In this document: positions 14,406 to 20,277 of the stretch, in pieces | Numbering within the stretch: the stretch's first letter is position 1 | Layout of the letters: each line of letters begins with the position of its first letter | Source of the DNA: a virus | Strand: one strand, 5' to 3' | IMG/VR virus record: IMGVR_UViG_3300033148_002343 | Location: 1 to 20,277 of that record | DNA: 20,277 bases | Notes under the pieces: generated by a model | Database searches by the model: none | What the model saw: only the letters and a program-made list of their open reading frames with translations | What the model was told of the DNA's origin: nothing | Made by a program: the position numbers and the translations under genes

Positions 14406-14448
14406 GGGCAAGTATGCCCAACTAGAGTGCCATCCAAGGACGGCATAC
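14406..14448 (+). promoter_or_regulatory. Scaffold leader with alternative RNA hairpins
   Basis: GGGCA (14406-14410) can pair with TGCCC (14415-14419), and GTGCC (14427-14431) with GGCAT (14442-14446). Alternatively GTATGCC (14412-14418) pairs perfectly with GGCATAC (14442-14448). The two states exclude each other, and the second ends two bases before the AGGAGG ribosome binding site (14451-14456). Confidence 0.5.
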
Positions 14449-14464
14449 TAAGGAGGACATTAAA

Positions 14465-15208
14465 ATGGTAAAAGAGATTGTGGAAGGGAAAGAGACTCAG
14501 GCAGAAGAGACTCTTTCCGCAGAGCAAAGAATTAAGGCTTTGGAACAAGCAAAGGCCGAATCAGATGCTAAAGCGACTGAAAAGGAAAAAGGTTTCAAGA
14601 CGCTTCAGCAACAATTCAATGAAGTTTCCAGAGAACTTCAACGTGCCAAAAGGGTTTTGGATGACCGAGAGTTTGACAGGGAATACCAAAAGGCTTTGGC
14701 TGCTATTATCGCTGAAACAAAGGGGCAATCTGAGGAGGAATTTGACTCCACTGTTAAGGCGAAGAAAGGCGACCTCACAAAACTATTTGATGACAGGATT
14801 AGTGAGATAGAGAAAAAGAGGGAAGCAAGCCGAAGGCAGGCAGAATTTGAGGAAAAGATTACCAGTTACCAGAAAAAGGTAGAAGCGGCTGGATTGACTG
14901 AAGAGGATGACGAATACTGGGATATTAGAGATTGCGTTCTCCGAAGACAATACCAAAGAGCAGATAATAAATTAAGGAAACTGGCAGTAAAGAAAGAAAC
15001 CCCTAAAGAAGAAGAAATTCAGAAGATGGTTGATGAAAGGGCTAAAGAAAAAGCGTTGGAGATATTGAAGGAAAAGGATGTATTAACCCAAGAAACTGGT
15101 GGACCAACGGGTGCCAGTGATGTCCCTATTAAAATAGGAGATTTCCGAAAAGCCTCTGATGAGGCGAGGACGCCACAGGAGCTTCTGGATAGGTATAAGA
15201 AGAAATAA
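14465..15208 (+). CDS. Probable capsid scaffolding protein
   Basis: The 247-residue product is rich in Lys, Glu and Gln and is nearly all predicted helix. Long coiled-coil-like stretches lie at about residues 15-70 (AEQRIKALEQAKAESDAKAT onwards) and 105-145. It lies upstream of the capsid gene, where scaffolding proteins are normally encoded; these form the internal core that guides shell assembly and then leave or are degraded. The C-terminus is Gly/Thr-rich then basic (ELLDRYKKK), a common capsid-docking type of tail. AGGAGG upstream and a dedicated promoter support strong expression. The call is based on composition and position, not on a family signature. Confidence 0.75.
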   Translation: MVKEIVEGKETQAEETLSAEQRIKALEQAKAESDAKATEKEKGFKTLQQQFNEVSRELQRAKRVLDDREFDREYQKALAAIIAETKGQSEEEFDSTVKAKKGDLTKLFDDRISEIEKKREASRRQAEFEEKITSYQKKVEAAGLTEEDDEYWDIRDCVLRRQYQRADNKLRKLAVKKETPKEEEIQKMVDERAKEKALEILKEKDVLTQETGGPTGASDVPIKIGDFRKASDEARTPQELLDRYKKK

Positions 15209-15487
15209 ATGATTCAAATACCACCGAGGTATAGGTTTAAGCCAAAAGAGGGCGGCAGACCTATTCTGATTAGGAGAATACACTGTGGGCAGTGCAATCA
15301 CGTTCTTGCTGAAGAAGTAGGCGATTTGCACAAGACTGCTATTGAGTGGTTTTCAATAACCCGAGAGGGTTTATGGATTAAGGGTAAATGGTGGGGCAAC
15401 TCATATATTTGCCCATATTGTGGGAAGAAGGGAAATCTACCAATGGATAAACCATTAACGGAGGGATGTTATGGCAACCAAGACTAA
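15209..15487 (+). CDS. Zinc-ribbon protein in the capsid module
   Basis: The 92-residue product has CGQC at residues about 26-29 and CPYC at about 68-71, a CxxC...CxxC zinc ribbon, with a Trp-rich middle (GLWIKGKWWGNSYI). The N-terminus is basic (PPRYRFKPKEGGRP). It begins directly after the scaffold stop (TAAATG) and its end overlaps the next gene. Its place among head genes suggests a small virion or assembly factor, but a regulatory protein is equally possible. No family is recognised. Confidence 0.65.
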   Translation: MIQIPPRYRFKPKEGGRPILIRRIHCGQCNHVLAEEVGDLHKTAIEWFSITREGLWIKGKWWGNSYICPYCGKKGNLPMDKPLTEGCYGNQD

Positions 15488-15845
15488 AAAGAGGAATATA
15501 GTCAAGGAGGCGTTTAATAAGCTTGAGGGTCAGACTGGACGAGTAGCTTCTGGCATAAAAGCAAATCAAGGTGCGGAAATCTTTACAAAGGATAGAAGTA
15601 AACCAGAACCAGAGCAACTCACACCTTTTGACCAAATAAAGAAACGGGTTTATATTGACTTGCTCCTGAAGTGGATAAGCCCAACAAAACTATCTGCAAA
15701 ATCCACACCAGAGCAGGACAAGGGTATGCTTGTTAAGAAGATGGAAAAGCAAACACTACCCGACTTGAGTAGATTCTTTGAATTAGAGTTACCTGTTGAG
15801 ATACAGGTGCAAATACAGAATAAATACAGGGACTTGAGTCCTTAG
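15471..15845 (+). CDS. Hypothetical protein before the capsid gene
   Basis: The 124-residue product begins MATKTKKRNIVKEAFNKLEG with a basic N-terminus. It continues with a helical C-terminal half (FDQIKKRVYIDLLLKWISPT, LVKKMEKQTLPDLSRFFELE). GGAGGG upstream fixes the start, 17 bases inside the end of the zinc-ribbon gene. It ends 10 bases before the capsid gene. Small genes in this place can encode decoration or head-completion proteins, but no recognisable motif is present. Confidence 0.65.
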   Translation: MATKTKKRNIVKEAFNKLEGQTGRVASGIKANQGAEIFTKDRSKPEPEQLTPFDQIKKRVYIDLLLKWISPTKLSAKSTPEQDKGMLVKKMEKQTLPDLSRFFELELPVEIQVQIQNKYRDLSP

Positions 15846-15855
15846 GGAGAATTAA

Positions 15856-16713
15856 ATGGCTACAGGCGCAACTACATTTATGGACAATACCACTCAGGAT
15901 GAATATATTCCTGAAATTTGGAGTCCGTATGTTTTAGAAGAAAGGGAAAACAACTTACTATACGCTACCCTTTGCGACACGAAATATGAAAAGGGATTAA
16001 CCAAAGGTGATGTAATTCACGTCAACGATGTGCTCAATCTGGCAGCGAGAGCGAAAACCGAAAATAGTGCTGTTGACTATGAGACGGTTACTGTTACTCA
16101 ATTAGACATCAACATTGACCAATACTACTATGCTGCTATTGCAGTTGAAGTTGAAACCGATGCTCAGGCACTACAAGACCAAGCTGCACTATGGGCACCT
16201 AAGCTTGGTTATGCACTAGCTTTGCAGATTGATGATACTCTGGCGGGATTGCCTGACAGCTTTAGTCAAACAGTAGGGACGCTGGCAACAGCAACTACTG
16301 TTGACAACTGGATTAGGGCAGTGCAATACCTTGATGATGCCAATGCACCAGACGAGGATAGGAGTGCTGTGGTATCACCTGCGGAATGGGGTAGCTTGAT
16401 TAAACAGGATTTCTTCACTCGTATGGAGTATAAGGAGTCCGTGGGGCAATTATCGGCTAAGGCAAAGAGAGGCTTTTTCGGCTCTGCTCTTGGTGTGAAC
16501 TTTTATAAGAGTTCAAACACTGAAGGAGACAACACCAATGGGCACGACAACACTCTCTTCCATAAGTCGGCTATGGCTTTGGTAAGGCAGATAGCCCCAA
16601 CAACCGTTAGCCAATTTGACATTGATTATCTAGCAAGGAAGGTTGTTTCTTACGAACTGTTTGGAACAAGAGAGATGCGAGATGACCACGGCGTTTGGGT
16701 TAAAGGATTATAA
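15856..16713 (+). CDS. Probable major capsid protein
   Basis: The 285-residue product begins MATGATTFMDNTTQDEYIPE. The opening IPEIWSPYVLEERENNLLYA, the strand-rich GDVIHVNDV, the TVTQLDINIDQYYYAAIAVE strand region, the long helix QALQDQAALWAPKLGYALAL and the late VSPAEWGSLIKQDF segment match the pattern of HK97-fold major capsid proteins, including those of P22-like phages. The length is short to normal for that fold. AGGGAGA before ATG gives strong translation, and it follows the scaffold block. It is followed by a terminator-like hairpin. The fold assignment is from pattern and position; no structure-based comparison was possible. Confidence 0.88.
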   Translation: MATGATTFMDNTTQDEYIPEIWSPYVLEERENNLLYATLCDTKYEKGLTKGDVIHVNDVLNLAARAKTENSAVDYETVTVTQLDINIDQYYYAAIAVEVETDAQALQDQAALWAPKLGYALALQIDDTLAGLPDSFSQTVGTLATATTVDNWIRAVQYLDDANAPDEDRSAVVSPAEWGSLIKQDFFTRMEYKESVGQLSAKAKRGFFGSALGVNFYKSSNTEGDNTNGHDNTLFHKSAMALVRQIAPTTVSQFDIDYLARKVVSYELFGTREMRDDHGVWVKGL

Positions 16714-16733
16714 ACCGCCAAAGAAAATAACAT

Positions 16734-16777
16734 AAGAACGGAGAGAGGGGGCGGATTAAATACCTTGCTCCGTTCTT
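16734..16777 (+). terminator. Terminator-like hairpin after the capsid gene
   Basis: AAGAACGGAG (16734-16743) pairs perfectly with CTCCGTTCTT (16768-16777) across a 24-base loop and is followed by TCT. The stem is strong but the loop is long and the T-run short. It may be a partial terminator or a 3' stabiliser that sets capsid mRNA above that of the fibre gene. Confidence 0.55.
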
Positions 16778-16791
16778 TCTAAAGGGAATAA

Positions 16792-19353
16792 ATGGATACT
16801 CTAAAAATTGATAGAAAACTACTCAAGACACAAGGGGCAGTTAGTATAAGGCGTTGTCAGAATAAGGATGACCTAGAGTTATGGGCTGGTGATGTGGTTG
16901 TTTTGGATACCGCTAATTCTACTGCTACGAACATTGCTGTTAAGGCATCAAGCACATCAGACGATATTGATGTCTATGGTGTCGCTATACAGCATATAGC
17001 CGCTGGTGAGTATGGTGAAATCCAGACTGAAGGTCCACTTGACCCAGTTTGGGTAGATGGTAACTCCGATATTGCTGTTGGTGATGAACTGGCAATGATA
17101 GATGGTTCTACTTACGGTGATACTGATATTAACTCCACACTGGGCTTTACTCTTGACAGCACGGCTGTTACTGATAGTGGTAGCAACTTTACCGCTGCGA
17201 TGGTGGGTAGGTATATCTATAAGGACAGTGCAACTACTAAATATCGGATAACTACCGTTACTGACAGTGATAACATTGTGATTACTCCTGCCTATCGTGA
17301 AGCCACTGCTTCTTCGGCAAGTGGTATAGTTACTGCTGAATGCCGAGCTATGAAGGCTACAGCTGGTAAGGGCGGAGCTTTTGCTACCGCACTTGAGGCT
17401 TATACTAGCAATAATTCTGGTGGGCATATTTCTGCCGTATTGTTTAGGGCACCGAGGGTAGATTCTACTGCTGCTGCGGCTGGAGACCTTTTAGCTGATG
17501 GCTCTGTGCCACTTACGGCTAATTGGGATGTTGGGGCATATACCATAACTGGCTTAACCTTTACTTCAGACCAAGCTACTGGCACTGCTCCGTTTACTGT
17601 AGCATCAACTACAAAAGTCACCAACCTAAATGCCGACCAACTTGATGGCAATACAGCTGCTGATTTTGCTGTGGCTTCTCACGCTATGTCTACTCATAGT
17701 GATGAGGATACCTACAACATATCCACTAGTGGAACGCTGGCAACTGGTAATGCAACCATTACTGGAGACCTAGTAGTATCAGGTAATATGACTTGGTCTT
17801 CTACTTTGACGGTAGATGAACTGGTTCTTGACACTGATGGTGTGGCTCCTGCTGCAACAAATTGCTACTTAGTAAGAGACAATTCAGGTGATTTAACGGT
17901 TAATGCTAAAACTGGACAGGAATTCCATATAGCGATAGCAGGCAATGATGAGGTTGATGTATCAGCCACCGAGGTTGACATTCACGGCAACTCATTGGTT
18001 TTAGATGCCGATGATGATACTTCTATAACCGCTGATACTGATGACCAGATAGACATTGAGATAGCTGGTGCTGACGACTTTACTTTCACCGCTAACTCAT
18101 TCAACGTTTTGTCTGGGTCAGACCTAAACATAGCTGATGACGAGCACCTTCAGCTAGGAACTACCGATGACATTGTGCTACTGAATTGCAGTGCTGGTAT
18201 TGCTGCCGATACGACAATAACTGGTGTTCTAGAAGGCACGGTAAAGTCTTACGCACTGGCTGCCAATTCAGGGATTATCAGTAACATCACCGATGATGGG
18301 GATATTCTGATAGCCGTTAGCAAAGCGGGGAGTTCGCATACAGCATTCTGGGCAGACGGCTCCACGGGGGACACTACACTCAATGCTGCATCAGGTCAAT
18401 CAGTTGACATTAGTATAGACACTACCAAGGAATACGACTTCAGTGCGAGTGCAGTGGATATGAATGCCAACCACATAGATAACGCTGGCTACATTGTCTT
18501 GAACGCCATCACGTGGGTTACTGGCGAGACGGGTATATGGAATGAGACTGCTGGCGAACTTCACCTTAATGCAGTAACTGGTAAAAATGTTAAGGTGGAG
18601 ATAGCTGATGCCCTAGAATACACCTTTGATGCCACTCACCTTACGCTTGAGAGTGGTAACTTTATCAAGTTCTTGGGTAATAACGGTATCCAAGATAGTG
18701 CTGGAAATGAGGTTCTCTATATTGAGGCGGTTGGCTCTGCAACCCAATATCTTAATGTTAAGAATGCCAACGCTGCAAATGTGGTGTTAGAGAACTTGGG
18801 TAGCACTGCAGACTTGGGCTTCACCTTTACCAATGACCAAGATGAGGAAATCCTAATCCTGAATTCCGCAGCTGGCTCAGTGAACGAACTTACCATAGCC
18901 AGCTCGGCTACTGGTGTAGCCCCAACAATAACTGCTAGTGGTGAGACCAACGTTCCGCTAGAGCTTGTTCCGAAGGGCACTGGGTGTCTCTTGTTTAGCG
19001 GTCCGATAACTGAAAAGATAACTCAGACAGCTAAGACAGACTCAGTAACCCTAACCATTGCCGAACTTCTAACCAAGGTTATTGATGGAACACCAACAGC
19101 GGCAGCTAACTACACACTACCAACGGCAGCAGCTTTGGTTGCTGGAATTGTGGACTGTGCGGTTGGCACCAGTTTCCACTTCTACATTAACAACAAGTCT
19201 GCTGGGGCTAATACCATTACCGTGGTTGCGGGAGGTGCAACACTTGATGGCACAGTAACCGTAGCACAGAACGTAGTTCGGGAATTCGTGATAATCGTTA
19301 CTAATGTTACGGGTTCTTCGGAGGCATACTCCTGTTATGGTCTAGGTGCATAA
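16792..19353 (+). CDS. Large repetitive fibre-like protein, possible head fibre
   Basis: The 853-residue product is rich in Thr, Ser, Ala, Asp and Gly and nearly free of charged helices, as in beta-structured fibres. Residues 1-105 (WAGDVVVLDT, VYGVAIQHIAAGEYGEIQTE) resemble the small beta domain of capsid decoration proteins of the DUF2190 type. A LNADQLDGNTAADFA element at 279-293 matches the LDG segments common in phage fibres. A motif of about 30 residues then occurs four times, starting near 368, 411, 528 and 590, each with a hydrophobic-I-A core and a (Y/F)x(F/V)(S/T)A ending. The C-terminus ends Gly-rich with two Cys. It lies directly after the capsid gene, so a capsid-bound fibre is a likely role; a tail fibre remains possible. 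Confidence 0.7.
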   Translation: MDTLKIDRKLLKTQGAVSIRRCQNKDDLELWAGDVVVLDTANSTATNIAVKASSTSDDIDVYGVAIQHIAAGEYGEIQTEGPLDPVWVDGNSDIAVGDELAMIDGSTYGDTDINSTLGFTLDSTAVTDSGSNFTAAMVGRYIYKDSATTKYRITTVTDSDNIVITPAYREATASSASGIVTAECRAMKATAGKGGAFATALEAYTSNNSGGHISAVLFRAPRVDSTAAAAGDLLADGSVPLTANWDVGAYTITGLTFTSDQATGTAPFTVASTTKVTNLNADQLDGNTAADFAVASHAMSTHSDEDTYNISTSGTLATGNATITGDLVVSGNMTWSSTLTVDELVLDTDGVAPAATNCYLVRDNSGDLTVNAKTGQEFHIAIAGNDEVDVSATEVDIHGNSLVLDADDDTSITADTDDQIDIEIAGADDFTFTANSFNVLSGSDLNIADDEHLQLGTTDDIVLLNCSAGIAADTTITGVLEGTVKSYALAANSGIISNITDDGDILIAVSKAGSSHTAFWADGSTGDTTLNAASGQSVDISIDTTKEYDFSASAVDMNANHIDNAGYIVLNAITWVTGETGIWNETAGELHLNAVTGKNVKVEIADALEYTFDATHLTLESGNFIKFLGNNGIQDSAGNEVLYIEAVGSATQYLNVKNANAANVVLENLGSTADLGFTFTNDQDEEILILNSAAGSVNELTIASSATGVAPTITASGETNVPLELVPKGTGCLLFSGPITEKITQTAKTDSVTLTIAELLTKVIDGTPTAAANYTLPTAAALVAGIVDCAVGTSFHFYINNKSAGANTITVVAGGATLDGTVTVAQNVVREFVIIVTNVTGSSEAYSCYGLGA

Positions 19354-19375
19354 ACATAATTTAGAAGGTTTTTCG

Positions 19376-19402
19376 GGGGGCTTCGCCTGAAAGTAAGCCC
19401 CC
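19376..19402 (+). repeat. Strong intergenic hairpin
   Basis: GGGGGCTT (19376-19383) pairs perfectly with AAGCCCCC (19395-19402) around an 11-base loop. It is followed by AAATTAG, not a T-run, so it is more likely an RNA stabiliser or processing stop than a simple intrinsic terminator. Confidence 0.55.
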
Positions 19403-19421
19403 AAATTAGAAAGGGGAAAGA

Positions 19422-19637
19422 ATGAAGAATATTAAGAAAATCCTAGAAGCACAATTAAAAGAGGTTGAGGAGCAATTCAGTCAGTTTGAACAGAGAAGAC
19501 AGGGGATTATTCAAAGTAGTCAAAAGCTACAGACTGAATTAAATGCTATCTTAACCGAGATGGCTCGTTTACAAGGCGAGCACAGGAGAATTACCAAACT
19601 ACAAACTGATTTTCAAGACGAGCCAAAAGAAAAATAA
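19422..19637 (+). CDS. Small coiled-coil protein
   Basis: The 71-residue product begins MKNIKKILEAQLKEVEEQFS and is one continuous predicted helix to about residue 62, with heptad spacing of L/I/F and many Gln/Glu (QSSQKLQTELNAILTEMARL). AAAGGGGAAAG before the ATG supports the start. It sits between two virion-like proteins. It could be a trimerisation or chaperone-like partner of the fibre protein, or a small regulatory helix; neither is shown. No family is recognised. Confidence 0.65.
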   Translation: MKNIKKILEAQLKEVEEQFSQFEQRRQGIIQSSQKLQTELNAILTEMARLQGEHRRITKLQTDFQDEPKEK

Positions 19638-19655
19638 ATAAAGAGGTGAACTAGA

Positions 19656-20277
19656 ATGGCTACTCCTACCTATACAGTTCCCATACTAGATTTTTATGGG
19701 GAAGATGCAATCACACTTAATAGCTCAACTGTGGGCTATATCAACACCCTCAATGGTTTTCGTGGTGTAAAGGTTTACTGTGCTGATAACTGGAAACTCC
19801 ACCTAACTCCACGAATTCATTATGTCCTATTCTATGATGCTAGTGCGACATCTTATACAAACTATACTGCCAACGCATTAGATAAGGATGCTTCTACTGA
19901 TGTTACTCTAGGAGCAATGACCACTTCTGACTATCTCTATATCTTTACCCCCGAAGTTATTGGAGGCTTGGGAATAGATATGGATGCCACTGCCGTCAAT
20001 GCGAATACAGCAGCACTGGATATGGAATACTACAAATCCACAGGCTGGACGGATGTAACAGGCGATAGTGATGGCACAGACTCCACTGGAAACGAGACTG
20101 GGGCTACACTAGAGCAAGATGGGATTTATACTTGGACAGCCCCAACCGATGCAATCAAACTTCCAGCTAGTGCAGCGGTGGATGGTATATCAGGTCTTTA
20201 CGGCATAAGGTTTACACCAAGTGCCACATTATCCGCTAATACCGCCATAAACGGATTGGTTGCTATACATAAAAATA
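19656..20277 (+). CDS. Virion-like beta-rich protein, 3' end beyond window
   Basis: The frame starts at ATG 19656 after AGAGGTG and stays open to the window edge, giving at least 207 residues that begin MATPTYTVPILDFYGEDAIT. It is rich in Thr, Tyr, Asp, Ala and Gly with short beta-like stretches (VKVYCADNWKLHLTPRIHYV, YLYIFTPEVIGGLG) and resembles virion surface or adaptor proteins in composition. It follows the fibre-like gene and the coiled-coil gene. Because the end is missing, its size and family cannot be judged. A decoration, head-tail joining or further fibre protein are all possible. Confidence 0.65.
   Translation, partial: MATPTYTVPILDFYGEDAITLNSSTVGYINTLNGFRGVKVYCADNWKLHLTPRIHYVLFYDASATSYTNYTANALDKDASTDVTLGAMTTSDYLYIFTPEVIGGLGIDMDATAVNANTAALDMEYYKSTGWTDVTGDSDGTDSTGNETGATLEQDGIYTWTAPTDAIKLPASAAVDGISGLYGIRFTPSATLSANTAINGLVAIHKN

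Noticed and set aside
14478-14810. Second plus-strand frame inside the scaffold gene
   Set aside because: Arg/Lys/Trp-rich translation typical of an out-of-frame reading of a Glu/Lys/Gln-rich coiled-coil gene, with no ribosome binding site of its own.
1-20277. CRISPR array, rRNA, integrase, attachment sites or antiphage defence operon
   Set aside because: No regularly spaced repeats, rRNA core sequence or recombinase motifs were found by eye, and the phage ends lie outside the window.

Overview
This window is a piece of a tailed, double-stranded DNA bacteriophage (class Caudoviricetes) or a prophage of one. The anchor genes are a terminase large subunit with ATPase and nuclease motifs, a portal protein, a scaffold-like coiled-coil protein and a probable major capsid protein in standard head-module order. 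No integrase, repressor, lysis gene, DNA polymerase, rRNA or CRISPR array is visible, so lifestyle cannot be judged. The host cannot be named. Moderate-to-low GC, AGGAGG-type ribosome binding sites and sigma70-like promoters point to a bacterial host. The small-gene repertoire resembles uncultured environmental phages.

Layout. (1) 1-1657, minus strand: a tightly packed leftward operon of six small genes (the last cut by the window edge), driven by a clear TTGACA-17-TATTAT promoter at 1689-1717. One product carries an HExxH zinc-protease signature; the others are unrecognised. (2) 1796-2343, plus strand: a divergent extended -10 promoter and an HTH+HNH endonuclease. (3) 2344-2967: about 620 bases without a credible gene, rich in short dyads and TCGTRTA repeats, a candidate control or origin region. 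(4) 2968-4846, plus strand: small accessory genes, including two short ones at 3980-4135 and 4691-4846. (5) 4827-5267, minus strand: a second HNH endonuclease with its own promoter, inserted against the grain of the region. (6) 5328-5671: two small coupled genes and a possible weak terminator. (7) 5736-14372: packaging and portal block: small terminase, large terminase, portal, two linker or virion proteins and a 1225-residue protein with hydrophobic stretches that may be an internal or ejected virion protein. (8) 14373-20277: promoter, structured leader, scaffold, zinc-ribbon protein, small protein, capsid protein, terminator-like hairpin, an 853-residue repetitive fibre-like protein, a small coiled-coil protein and the start of another virion-like protein.

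How the parts work together. Terminase loads DNA through the portal into a shell built by the scaffold and capsid proteins. The 853-residue protein sits directly after the capsid gene and begins with a decoration-like domain, so it may be a capsid-anchored (head) fibre rather than a tail fibre. A recurrent TGn-extended -10 element precedes several transcription units. The most unusual points are the large out-of-frame overlap of the terminase genes with no ATG start for the large subunit, the alternative RNA structures in the scaffold leader, the repeat architecture of the fibre-like gene, and the pair of HNH proteins that share a core but carry different DNA-binding N-termini.
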